DNA of 64,000 nucleotides from Paenibacillus_F sp047238265 (GTDB taxonomy: Bacteria; Bacillota; Bacilli; Paenibacillales; NBRC-103111), in the NCBI RefSeq assembly GCF_047238265.1, contig NZ_JBDFMM010000001.1, positions 806,001-870,000 on the forward strand. The letters are read 5' to 3'. The first letter of the stretch is position 1; each line of letters starts with the position of its first letter. The notes beneath the pieces were generated by a model that saw nothing but the letters and a program-made list of their open reading frames with translations, had not been told where the DNA came from and did no database searches. Shown here piece by piece: positions 35,261 to 43,872 of the stretch. Position numbers and translations under genes: made by a program.

Positions 35261-37300
35261 ATGAAAGCTACAGTCAGGGAACATATCCAGCAGCTCGACG
35301 TCTCTCTCGGCGGCGGAATTATCAGCGATAAAATCCGCGTCGATACGATCGACAACCCGATGCTCGTCATCGGTCTCGGCGGAACGGGAATCGATGCGCT
35401 GCTGCGCCTGAAATACCAGATCAACCGGAGATTCAAGCTGCCGGAAGATCCTTTTACGAAGAAAAAGAAAGAAAAGCCGAACAACGTCGAATTTCTCGCG
35501 ATCGAAACGAACGAGCATGACCGCAACAAGAAATATAAGGGCATCGGACTGGACCCGCTTACGGAATTCGTGCTTCTGTCCAATGCCGAGATCGGCAGCG
35601 TACTGCAGAACCGCAGCATCCTGGAGCCCTATATCAAGGAATGGCTGTCGCCTGAACTGACGATCACCGACGGCATCAACGGCGCTTCGGGCGTCCGCCA
35701 GGCGGGCCGGCTGCTGCTGTTTACGAAGATCGTGCAGGTCGTCCAGACACTGGAGCGCAAGATCAAAACCTTGTCCATCGGCACGAACAAGAAGCTGATG
35801 GTGTTCATTCTGACCGGCTTGTCCGGCGGTACGGGAAGCGGCTGCTTCCTCGACATTTCGTACATTGTCCGGGGCATCCTGGAGCGCGATTACGGCTCCG
35901 CGGGTGTGGATAAGGTCAGTCTGCTCGGCTATCTGTTCACGCCGGACGTGAACCTGGCGAACAAGAGCCTGACCGAGCATTCGCGCGAGTATATCAAGAA
36001 GAACGGCTATGCGGCGCTCAAGGAGCTCGACTACTGGATGAACGTCGACGAGCGTACGGAACGCTTCAAGCAGCAGTACGCGAATATTTTGACGGTCAAT
36101 TCGCCGATGCCGCCTTTCAACCTGGCGCATCTCATTTCGGCGACCAATCTGGAAGGCAAGCTGCTGGAAAACGCGTACGACTACTGCATGAACGTAACGG
36201 CCGAGAATATCACGAACTTCATGGCAAGCGAGGACAAGCAGTCCGGCGAAGAATTTGCCATTCATGACTATATCAGCAACATCCGCACGAACATCAACCA
36301 GATGCCGAAAGCGTACGCCGCCAACTATCAGTACAACATTCTGGGAGCTTCTTCGGCGGTGCTGCCGAGCGAGGAAATGACCACCTACCTGGCGTACAAA
36401 GTCTTCAAGCGGATGGAAAAAATGTTCGACGCCGGCCCGTCGCAGGAAGAAGTCGAGAAGCTCGCGCACAAGCTGGGCCTCGATCCCGATTCGCTTCACC
36501 GCGAGTTCGACAAAAGGGTTCCGGAGCCGATTCCGGGCTACCAGAACAGCGAGCGGCTCAGCTATTCGAACGTGATCAAGCAGCAGGTCGTCAACATCGA
36601 CACCGAGCTGGAGCAGAGCTTCTTGTCGCGGGCGCGCGAGGAATATATCAAATCCCGCAAGCAGCTGCCGGGACAAGTGAAGGAAGCTTTCTCCGAGCAG
36701 GTGACGAAAATATTCCGCAATCCGGAACAGGGGCCGTTTTACGTGTCCCGGATCATTTTGCAGGACAAAGGCTTCTGCCTGTTAAAGCTCATCTCTTCTT
36801 ATATCGAATCGCTTAAGGAAAGCTTGTACCGCATTCCGCGGGACATCCAGGCGGCCGAGGAAAATTCCGAGCAGAAAATGACCGAAGCGCGCAGCGCGTT
36901 CATTTCCAAGGACCGGAAGAAAGACGCTTATATCGAAGCGAAAATCCAGGAATACCTGCTGCACGCCGACCGCGAGCGGATGGAGCAGATGATCGAGTTT
37001 TACGAGGATTTGTACAATCTGATCAATCAGGAAAACTCCCGTATCTATCTCGTGTTTACGGAGACTTCTTTCCGAGCTCAACAAAATTTTCGAGAAAAAC
37101 GGCGACATCCTCACCAGAGGCGACGAGGAAATCGACCACAAAGGCAACCGCACGTATTACTGGAACGTAGTCAGCGTTCCCGACATCGCGAAGCTGATCG
37201 GCCAGGTGACGGAGGACCGCAACGCGGACGAGCTGATCCGCGATTTCACGAACGAGCTGCTGGAGAAGTCCAACCAGTGGATCAAGGAGCAGGAGGTTGA
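35261..37300 (+). CDS. Tubulin-like protein, nucleotide-binding N-terminal piece
   Basis: In frame to about residue 602, then 77 residues of shifted nonsense. The Rossmann-type start NPMLVIGLGGTGIDALLRLK (about 32-51) and the tubulin signature FILTGLSGGTGSGCFLDI (about 183-200, corresponding to the GGGTGSG loop) identify a tubulin/FtsZ superfamily member that binds GTP. ALKELDYWM and a KKKKEKPNN insert are further features. It is much longer than FtsZ (about 380 residues). Such Tubulin_2 proteins occur with vWA and GTPase proteins in bacterial membrane-associated systems. ATG 35261 has only a weak GGGGGG-type ribosome site and follows the vWA gene by 62 bases. Filament formation is untested. 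Confidence 0.75.
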   Translation: MKATVREHIQQLDVSLGGGIISDKIRVDTIDNPMLVIGLGGTGIDALLRLKYQINRRFKLPEDPFTKKKKEKPNNVEFLAIETNEHDRNKKYKGIGLDPLTEFVLLSNAEIGSVLQNRSILEPYIKEWLSPELTITDGINGASGVRQAGRLLLFTKIVQVVQTLERKIKTLSIGTNKKLMVFILTGLSGGTGSGCFLDISYIVRGILERDYGSAGVDKVSLLGYLFTPDVNLANKSLTEHSREYIKKNGYAALKELDYWMNVDERTERFKQQYANILTVNSPMPPFNLAHLISATNLEGKLLENAYDYCMNVTAENITNFMASEDKQSGEEFAIHDYISNIRTNINQMPKAYAANYQYNILGASSAVLPSEEMTTYLAYKVFKRMEKMFDAGPSQEEVEKLAHKLGLDPDSLHREFDKRVPEPIPGYQNSERLSYSNVIKQQVVNIDTELEQSFLSRAREEYIKSRKQLPGQVKEAFSEQVTKIFRNPEQGPFYVSRIILQDKGFCLLKLISSYIESLKESLYRIPRDIQAAEENSEQKMTEARSAFISKDRKKDAYIEAKIQEYLLHADRERMEQMIEFYEDLYNLINQENSRIYLVFTETSFRAQQNFREKRRHPHQRRRGNRPQRQPHVLLERSQRSRHREADRPGDGGPQRGRADPRFHERAAGEVQPVDQGAGG

Positions 37301-38651
37301 TGTCATCGGCTCCGTTTCTGAGTTCTTGACGGATCATTTCGGCGAGCTGATTACGAAATCGATGGAAGATTGTCTCGTTATCAAATACGGCCACGAAGAT
37401 TCCATCGAGAAGCTGGTGGAAGGCCGCATCGCCGGCCGTTTGTACGAAGAGGCGAAGCCGGTGTTCCATCTGACGAACAGCTCGGGCCATTTCAACTTCC
37501 CGTCCTGGGGATTCGTCTCGGTTCCGGTCCAGGCCCCGAACATTTTCAAGGGCATCCGGAACTTCCAGGACAACGCGATCGCGAATTCGCGCTTTACGAT
37601 TAAAGAAAGCGAAGTGAAGAACCGGATTTTCTGGCTCAATACCCAGAACGGAATTCCGCTCTTCCTGTATACGCCGCTTAAAGTGTACGAGGAAAGCTAT
37701 GAGAGAACCATTCTGGAGCCGGAAGGCATCGGGCGCCATCTCGTGCAGACGGACCGCGTCAACTGGACGTATCTGCCGTCGCCGATTCCCGAGAAGTCAT
37801 GGGGAGAGACGTACGAGAACGGACGCGTCAAGTCTTATAACGCGAGCGTCCGCAGCTTGTTCGACCGGGCCGCGGAGTACCGTACCGTCCGCCTGAAAGG
37901 CGAAGACAGCGGCACGATCAACCGCTACGAGTGCATGCTGACGAAGCCGTTCGATGTCGAAGCGTTTATCTCCGCTTATAATCTCCAGTTGAATTCGCAG
38001 CGTCCGAATTTCGGTGAGCTTCAGCGCTGCGTCAACGATCTGAAAGCCCTTCTTCAGAACGGCTTGGAGGCGGACCGGAGCAAGGACATCTTCGGCAGTG
38101 TCAACGAGGAACTGGCGAAAGAAAACCTCATTCGCTCCCCCGAACTGCTCAAGCAGGTAAGGGAAGAGGTGCGCAAGTACGATAGCATCGTCCGCAAAAT
38201 CGGTGAGCTGGAGCAGGCCCTCAGCGCCCACAGGGACGAGGAGAAATTCGTCGCGCAGTATATAGAAGCGATGTACACGTCCACGATCGCCAAGAAGGGC
38301 GCCCTGTACGTCTATGACCACGATGCGGACGAAGATCCTTGGGAGCCGTTCGTAAATCTCATGCAGACGAATAAGTTCGTCGAATACGAGATTTACAGCA
38401 AAATGCGCGCTCTCGACGCCAAGCGTCTCGGCCTGCTGCAGCGCAAATCATCCAGACGCAGCCAGGAGATGATCGCTTCCGAAGATATCTCGGGGCTGGT
38501 GGAAACGCTGCGCGCTATGGCGGCCTCTTATCAGGAAGCCAAATCGGCGCTCGATTACGACCGTGCCGAATATGCGGCCGGGGAAGATATGTACCAGTTC
38601 TACAAGCTGGTGGCCGGGAAAGTAAACGATATGGTGAAAAGCTTGAAATAG
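37068..38651 (+). CDS. Tubulin-like protein, C-terminal piece
   Basis: About 527 residues in the restored frame, beginning LSELNKIFEKNGDILTRG; ATG-type internal start at 37206 if used alone. It is mostly helical with long Glu/Lys-rich stretches (for example VREEVRKYDSIVRKIGELEQA, about 21 residues described here as one coiled-coil near 38150-38220) and a segment LVGTLFEP-like loop region around FHLTNSSGHFNFPSWGF. No separate domain is recognised. It probably forms the arm that links the tubulin-like core to partner proteins. Confidence 0.65.
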   Translation, partial: LSELNKIFEKNGDILTRGDEEIDHKGNRTYYWNVVSVPDIAKLIGQVTEDRNADELIRDFTNELLEKSNQWIKEQEVDVIGSVSEFLTDHFGELITKSMEDCLVIKYGHEDSIEKLVEGRIAGRLYEEAKPVFHLTNSSGHFNFPSWGFVSVPVQAPNIFKGIRNFQDNAIANSRFTIKESEVKNRIFWLNTQNGIPLFLYTPLKVYEESYERTILEPEGIGRHLVQTDRVNWTYLPSPIPEKSWGETYENGRVKSYNASVRSLFDRAAEYRTVRLKGEDSGTINRYECMLTKPFDVEAFISAYNLQLNSQRPNFGELQRCVNDLKALLQNGLEADRSKDIFGSVNEELAKENLIRSPELLKQVREEVRKYDSIVRKIGELEQALSAHRDEEKFVAQYIEAMYTSTIAKKGALYVYDHDADEDPWEPFVNLMQTNKFVEYEIYSKMRALDAKRLGLLQRKSSRRSQEMIASEDISGLVETLRAMAASYQEAKSALDYDRAEYAAGEDMYQFYKLVAGKVNDMVKSLK

Positions 38652-38779
38652 CGCAGAGAAGATAACTAGAACGAAGCAGAGACAAAGCAATGGAATCTTT
38701 AGCCGAAACCATCACGTGAAAAGCAGCAGTGAACGTAGCGGGAAACACAAAGGAGTTTCGTGGTGTTTCGTGGAATTGC

Positions 38780-39010
38780 CGCGAAATACTGTGAAGTATC
38801 GTGAGATGCCGCGAAGTGCGGTGAAGAACTGCGAAGAATTGCGAAGAACTACGAAGAGCTACGAAGAGCTACGAAGAGCTACGAAGAACTGCGAAGAATT
38901 GCGAAGAACTGCGAAGAACTACGTAAGAACTGCGAAGAACTATGAAGTACCGTAAGAAATACGCAGAAATCACGCAGAAATCACGAAGAAATCACGCAGA
39001 AATCACGCGG
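38780..39010 (+). repeat. Degenerate 11-12-base tandem repeats between the tubulin-like gene and the next gene
   Basis: From about 38816 to 38950, units such as GCGAAGAACTAC recur every 12 bases at least ten times. From about 38958 to 39008, ACGCAGAAATC recurs every 11 bases four times. Upstream, 38760-38815 has weaker related units (TGCCGCGAA, TATCGTGAG). The 463-base gap 38652-39114 holds no other gene; a short open frame at 38716-38955 is only the repeat translated. The spacing is close to one helical turn. Confidence 0.8.
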
Positions 39011-39114
39011 TACGGCGTGGTTACTGCGCGGACAAAAGGATGCAGGCGGGACGGCGTGTTCACACGAACCGTCCTTCTCTGCCCTGACGCCCTAAGGATA
39101 GGAGTGAGGAAACC

Positions 39115-41670
39115 ATGCGGGAGAAATTGGTGGCGTTCGCAAGCGAATATGCCGCGGAAACGGACAGCACGGGTTTGGACGGAGATGAGCAGCGCAGCAT
39201 TCACCATCCGCTCGTTTTTCTGTTCCTGGGCGATATGTCGGCGGAAGCCTTGCAAACCATGGCGGAAATCAACAACCGCAGGTGGAACAACAGCAGGGGG
39301 GTTGTTTATCTCCATGTCGGAACGGAGCGGACCCGGGAAGTATCGGGCAGCCGGCATGCGGAACATGAGGCCGTGGCCCGTGAGGACTGGCCGCAGGCCG
39401 ATCCGCCGGGGACGGAGCGTTCCGGGCAGGCCGCCCCGGATTACGGGGACCGGCCCAGCAGCGGGAGGCCGAACCGGGACGATTCCGGCGGCCCCGAAGC
39501 CGGCAATATCTACACCTGGACGCTGCCTGTCCCGGGAAATAACCCGCGCACGGCAAGGCCGGACCTCCACGACAGCTTCCGGTCCGACCGGGAAAAGCTG
39601 CTGGAGCTGAACGTGCTGCTGCGCAGAATGAACAGCCGGATCTCCGAATTCGGCAGGTTGTATTCGAATCTCCAGAGGCTGAACATTGCGGTCGTCACCA
39701 GACTCGACGACCCGTGCAACGTGCTGCTGCCGGAGCTGACCGCCCTGATGGAGACGATCTTCGGCGAGCACTTCCGCTCCGTCATCGTCGACCTGTACGG
39801 GCTCCTCGAAGAGAAGCAGGTCGGGGAGGAATTCGCTCTCCGCGCTTCGATGAGCTTCAGCTTCCTCCGGGAGCTGGACGTGCTGCAGAGCAGAGACTAT
39901 ACCTTCTCAAGCCCGCTACAAGTGACGGGCGAAGGCATTACCCTCCCCGCTCAGCACGGCCCTTCTCCGCTTTTCGACACCGTCTATCTCTTGAGTGACA
40001 AGGATGAGCGGGGCATTTTTACCGAAAGCGGGATGAAAGGCAGCTACGAAACGATCAGTTCGCTGAATTTGCTGAAATACAGGCATATCAAAGCGGAGAA
40101 CGAAGGTGACTCCTCCAAGCAGGGCACATACAACCATCAGCATTTCAAGCAAAATATAGCGCCGCCCGGAGAAGAAGGCGCCGGTTACGTATCGGCCGGG
40201 TACTCCAGAGTCAGCCGTCCGAATTCGGCGATCGCCCTGACCGTCCTCTATCATCTTTTCCGTCATGTGCGGGAGAAGATGGAAGAGAACGTCCAGGGAG
40301 GCGCCCGCCTCCTGCCCGATCTGATCTCGATGGAGCCCCAGTTGTGGGACCGCGAAATCGAATCGGTCGTACCCGGACGGGAGCAGGCCGTGGAGGAGAT
40401 GTATGGGCTCATGCACGACCCGGTTTCTTACGGGGAGCTGAAGTCCATGTCTTTGAAAGAAGCGGAGCTTGCGCTGTTCCAGGACAGCGCCCGCCGGTTT
40501 TTCGACATGAACGTCCGGCAGAGGGCGGAAGCGGCCTTCACGGAACGCGGCTTCGCCAAGAGGCTGGAGCGCACTCTGAAGGAGCGCGTCGTAGACGATC
40601 CCGCTTACGGGTACTACGCTCTGCACGGCTGGCTTGCGGAGGAGGGCGGCGCCGTAAACCGCAGCCTGCCGGGCGAGCTGAGGCAGCAGCTGAGGGACGC
40701 GGGAAACCGGGCCGAGCAGCTTCGCGGCGAGCTGGAGAGCTTTTACGGCGAGCGGGTGGACCGGCAGCCGATAGGCAAAGGCTCGCTGTTCGGCTGGAAA
40801 TCCGACAAAGCTTCGGTAAAGAACCTGATCCGTCACCTGCTGGATGAAGCGTACGGATTAAGGCGCGACCTGCTTGTTCTGGAATTGAAGCAAAAGCTGA
40901 TGGCGGCTTACCTCGACAAGCTCGGGGAGCTGAGAGAGCGGGCGGCCGCCGCGGTCCGGCAGATGGACAGCCTGGAGAAGCTGCTGCGTGATACGAGCCG
41001 CAGCGGCATTACGGCGGCAAGCGACTATCTGGGCCGCAATATCAACGAGTATTACGAGCACGTGGTGAAGCAGATTTTGACGGAGATGGAAGGGCGGAGA
41101 GAGAGCCGGTTTTATTTCGACGAACGATTCCTGGGGAACGTTTCCGTTGAAATCGACCGGGATGCCGGTCAGTGGCTGCGGAAGCTGATGGCCGCGGCCC
41201 GCCGGGACGTGCTCGTTCATCCCCTTTTCCACCAGACGTTCGAGGCGGAGCTCCTGGAGCGGGCCAACGTGGCCGCCAGCTACGATAACCGGGATGTGCT
41301 TTCGAAGGAAGACCTTTTCCGAGATCTGTATACGACGCTTGAAAACGAAGCCGCCGTCCGGATCGACGTGTATCATTCCACCCACCGCAACCGTCATGAA
41401 GAAAAATACTTTTTCGGCGATTCGCGCAGTGAATTTATCCAATATGCGTTTGCGGTAGACGGCGGAAGCCGGACGTACAAGCTCGGCTGCGTGCATGAGA
41501 AGAAACCGGGCGGGATTGAAAAGCTCCGGCTCATGGGCGGCTTCAGGCTGGAGGATCTTATGGTATACCGGAACGGCAAACGCTATTACGAGACGTACAC
41601 CGAGAACGGCTGTCGTTTTCACAGCATGGAACTGCCCGAAACGGGAACGGACAGCACGAAACTTTCATAA
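39115..41670 (+). CDS. Large unknown protein of the vWA-GTPase cluster, possibly a divergent tubulin-like partner
   Basis: Protein of 851 residues, no signal peptide or membrane segment. The N-terminus has a Rossmann-like strand (HHPLVFLFLGDMSAEALQTM) and a Gly/Arg/Pro-rich low-complexity stretch at about residues 75-150. The segment PLFDTVYLLSDKDERGIF (about 283-300) recalls the strand-plus-loop by which Tubulin_2 proteins continue after the nucleotide site. FLRELDVLQ nearby resembles ALKELDYWM of the tubulin-like neighbour. No GGTGSG loop is present, so nucleotide binding, if any, is degenerate. The C-terminal half is helical. GGAGTGAGG lies upstream of ATG 39115. The tubulin relation is inference; otherwise a protein of unknown function. 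Confidence 0.65.
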   Translation: MREKLVAFASEYAAETDSTGLDGDEQRSIHHPLVFLFLGDMSAEALQTMAEINNRRWNNSRGVVYLHVGTERTREVSGSRHAEHEAVAREDWPQADPPGTERSGQAAPDYGDRPSSGRPNRDDSGGPEAGNIYTWTLPVPGNNPRTARPDLHDSFRSDREKLLELNVLLRRMNSRISEFGRLYSNLQRLNIAVVTRLDDPCNVLLPELTALMETIFGEHFRSVIVDLYGLLEEKQVGEEFALRASMSFSFLRELDVLQSRDYTFSSPLQVTGEGITLPAQHGPSPLFDTVYLLSDKDERGIFTESGMKGSYETISSLNLLKYRHIKAENEGDSSKQGTYNHQHFKQNIAPPGEEGAGYVSAGYSRVSRPNSAIALTVLYHLFRHVREKMEENVQGGARLLPDLISMEPQLWDREIESVVPGREQAVEEMYGLMHDPVSYGELKSMSLKEAELALFQDSARRFFDMNVRQRAEAAFTERGFAKRLERTLKERVVDDPAYGYYALHGWLAEEGGAVNRSLPGELRQQLRDAGNRAEQLRGELESFYGERVDRQPIGKGSLFGWKSDKASVKNLIRHLLDEAYGLRRDLLVLELKQKLMAAYLDKLGELRERAAAAVRQMDSLEKLLRDTSRSGITAASDYLGRNINEYYEHVVKQILTEMEGRRESRFYFDERFLGNVSVEIDRDAGQWLRKLMAAARRDVLVHPLFHQTFEAELLERANVAASYDNRDVLSKEDLFRDLYTTLENEAAVRIDVYHSTHRNRHEEKYFFGDSRSEFIQYAFAVDGGSRTYKLGCVHEKKPGGIEKLRLMGGFRLEDLMVYRNGKRYYETYTENGCRFHSMELPETGTDSTKLS

Positions 41671-41748
41671 GGCCGGCTAGTTGACGGCACTCTGCTCGGT
41701 CGAAAAAGACGATCGTCATAGGGCAATAAAGAAAAGAGGGGGAGACCT

Positions 41749-43032
41749 GTGAAACAGAGAAAATGGAATCCGCTGCTGACCTTATTCAGCGTAATCGGAG
41801 GATTCGTCGGATTTATCGTCGGCGAATTTATTTTGAGCCGCTGGGAAGGAATTTGGCATGAAACGGTGCTGATGGGGGTCTATTTCGGGCAGCTGGCCTT
41901 GTTTGTGGGCCTGTTCTGCCTCGTGGCGGAAATGATCTCGCCGCAGCTCAACGGAAAAAACTGGCGTCTGCGTTACGCGGGCGACGGCTGGAAGTTTCTC
42001 GTCCCGGCCACGCTCGTGATGCTGTTTATAGCGGGAGCGCTGTTCCAGGTTTTGTACGGCTTTCAGGTGCTCGGCACGAAGAAAGCGCCGCAAAACTATG
42101 TGCTGGTCATCGATAAATCGGACAGCATGTCGCAGAAAGATCCGCAGAAGCAGAGCCTTCAGGCGGCCAAGTCTCTGATCGGCCGGATGGACGCCAAAAA
42201 CAGCGCGGCGGTGTTTACGTTTAATGAGGAAACACAGCTTATCGTGCCGCTTACGAAGCTTACCGGTTCCGGCCGGGAAGAAGTCCGCGGGAGGCTGGAC
42301 AAGATCGGGGAGCCGACGGGCCAGACGGATATCGGCCGGGCTTTGACGACCGTCATGGAGGAGTTGAAGAAGGACGGGGCGGCCGACAGCTCCTCTTCCG
42401 TTATCCTGATCTCGGACGGCTACAGCGATGTGAATACGGCCGAGGTGCTGTCTCCGTTCGTTAAGGCGGGGATCGGCGTCCATACGGTCGGTATCGACGA
42501 TTCCCAGACGGAGGGCATTCAACTGCTCCGGCGCGTCGCTGAAGAGACGGGCGGCTCCTTCCACGACGTGAAGAGCGCGGACCGCATCACGGACGCGTTC
42601 GAGCAGATCTATACGGCCCAGCAGCCGTGGCATCTGGCGGGCGAACGTCTCGGTGCCGCCGCTTCCGACGGGTTCCACGCGTTTCTTCGGGTGGCCTTTA
42701 TTGTGCTGATCGGTACGCTGATCGGCCTTGCGCTGGGCATCATCTTTGACAACCGCCATCTCGCGCTCAGCTTCGCCATCGGGGGGACGCTTGCGGGCCT
42801 ACTGGCCGGACTTGTGCTGGAAACCGGGATGCCTGGAACGAATATTCCGTTCTTTTACCGGGCGGTGGCGGACATCGTGCTTGCCTTCGTCTTGTCGCTG
42901 GGGGCTCTGATCATCCCGGTCGGCACGAACGATTCTCATACGGGTCTGCGCAAAAATTATCAGCGGGCCCGGCTCGAAGAGGGAAGCTACGGCAGAAAAA
43001 ACAGCGCACCGGCCGGCAGGAAGTTCCGCTGA
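41749..43032 (+). CDS. Polytopic membrane protein with central vWA domain
   Basis: Protein of 427 residues. Three membrane segments lie at about 9-30, 42-65 and 83-108. The vWA domain (about 115-290) carries the metal site DKSDSMS, then GQTDIGRAL and LISDGYSDVN. Three more membrane segments lie at about 305-395 (starting RVAFIVLIGTLIGLALGIIF), before a short basic tail. With three preceding segments the vWA domain probably faces outside, like that of the vWA protein encoded at 33441. AGAGGGGGAG precedes the start. It is the second vWA protein of the cluster, suggesting that the two act together on an external ligand or partner. Confidence 0.82.
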   Translation: MKQRKWNPLLTLFSVIGGFVGFIVGEFILSRWEGIWHETVLMGVYFGQLALFVGLFCLVAEMISPQLNGKNWRLRYAGDGWKFLVPATLVMLFIAGALFQVLYGFQVLGTKKAPQNYVLVIDKSDSMSQKDPQKQSLQAAKSLIGRMDAKNSAAVFTFNEETQLIVPLTKLTGSGREEVRGRLDKIGEPTGQTDIGRALTTVMEELKKDGAADSSSSVILISDGYSDVNTAEVLSPFVKAGIGVHTVGIDDSQTEGIQLLRRVAEETGGSFHDVKSADRITDAFEQIYTAQQPWHLAGERLGAAASDGFHAFLRVAFIVLIGTLIGLALGIIFDNRHLALSFAIGGTLAGLLAGLVLETGMPGTNIPFFYRAVADIVLAFVLSLGALIIPVGTNDSHTGLRKNYQRARLEEGSYGRKNSAPAGRKFR

Positions 43033-43100
43033 ACAGGGCTGCCTGCAAGCAGGAGAGAAGCGCAAATCGGCGTTCGGGGCTCCTGAGGCATGCGGTTGAC

Positions 43101-43154
43101 CACCGTCATGTGACGCCAAGCACCGCGCGCTGGGAGCTTCGCGCGGTGCGGAAA
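43101..43154 (-). repeat. Dispersed palindrome-containing repeat, copy B
   Basis: Reverse-strand copy of the element at 1557-1612, with the same CACCGCGCG / CGCGCGGTG arms and CGTCACATGACG. It lies in the 192-base gap between the second vWA gene and the 43225 gene, so within the probable operon. Confidence 0.6.
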
Positions 43155-43224
43155 AACAGGGAGTCCACAGCGCCGGCGCAACGAGGTTTAACAAGTAGGC
43201 TAGTGATCAAGTGAGGCGATTGGC

Positions 43225-43860
43225 ATGCAATGGGAAGAAATCAACGAAGAGAACCGGATCACGAAGCTGGCTTCCCAGCCGGCCCGTGAAGGCGAGTGCC
43301 TGCTGACGTGGCAGTGGCCGAAAGAAATCGGTGCGGTCTATGTGTACGGCTTCGAAAGCGGAAGCGAACAGCCGCCCGAGCAGCTGGCTCCGCATCAGCT
43401 AAAGCTGTATACGCGGGAAGAGTACAAGGCGGCCGGCGGGTACCGCGAGCGCATGGAGTATATCGGCATGCGGGGGTACCGCATTTTCCCGTGCGGCATG
43501 AAGGAAGGCCGCGTAACTCCTTACCGCCAGACCGGCACGGACAACGCTATCCGGGTCAGCGCGGGCAAAGCCAGAATCCGGTATTCGGTTAAATACGGAG
43601 GCCGGTTGTTCGGCAAATACAAGTCCGCGAAAATTCAGCTGTTTTGCGAAATTCCGGTACCGCAGGAAGCGCTCTGTTACGTGAAAAAGGAAGGCGGCCA
43701 TCCGGCGGGACGGCAGGACGGCACCGCCTATCCTTTCCGCCGGGATTTCGAGGCGGGTACGCAGACGCTCCCGGAGATCGAAATCGGCAAGCACGATTTT
43801 CTCCGGCTTTTTTTTACCGATTCCCGTTACGGGGATGTTTATGAACTAATCCAGGAATGA
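43225..43860 (+). CDS. Small beta-rich protein of the GTPase cluster, unknown function
   Basis: Protein of 211 residues without signal peptide or membrane segment. It starts MQWEEINEENRITKLASQPA and has alternating hydrophobic and aromatic residues typical of beta-sandwich folds (LLTWQWPKEIGAVYVYGF; RIRYSVKYGGRLFGKYKSAK). I do not recognise the family. AAGTGAGGCG lies before ATG 43225. The next gene, the TRAFAC GTPase, follows after 12 bases, so it is likely a partner of that GTPase. Confidence 0.6.
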   Translation: MQWEEINEENRITKLASQPAREGECLLTWQWPKEIGAVYVYGFESGSEQPPEQLAPHQLKLYTREEYKAAGGYRERMEYIGMRGYRIFPCGMKEGRVTPYRQTGTDNAIRVSAGKARIRYSVKYGGRLFGKYKSAKIQLFCEIPVPQEALCYVKKEGGHPAGRQDGTAYPFRRDFEAGTQTLPEIEIGKHDFLRLFFTDSRYGDVYELIQE

Positions 43861-43872
43861 GGAGAGGCGCAC

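Larger units (their letters stand above)
35261..38651 (+). pseudogene. Joined model: tubulin/FtsZ-like GTPase with one frameshift
   Basis: The reading frames 35261-37300 and 37068-38651 fuse into about 1129 residues if one T at 37065-37068 is removed. The sequence then reads TETLSELNKIFEKNGDI instead of shifting into Arg/His-rich nonsense. The intact protein would be a Tubulin_2-type protein with a long C-terminal helical extension. Whether the break is real is undecided. The pieces are given separately. Confidence 0.75.

Noticed and set aside
17783..38651. Programmed ribosomal frameshifting at the four +1 sites
   Set aside because: No slippery heptamer, stop-codon context or Shine-Dalgarno-like stimulator is present; the genes are unrelated.
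38716..38955. Short open frame coding KNCEELRRTAKNYEE-type repeats
   Set aside because: It is only the translated 12-base repeat; no ribosome site and no conserved domain.
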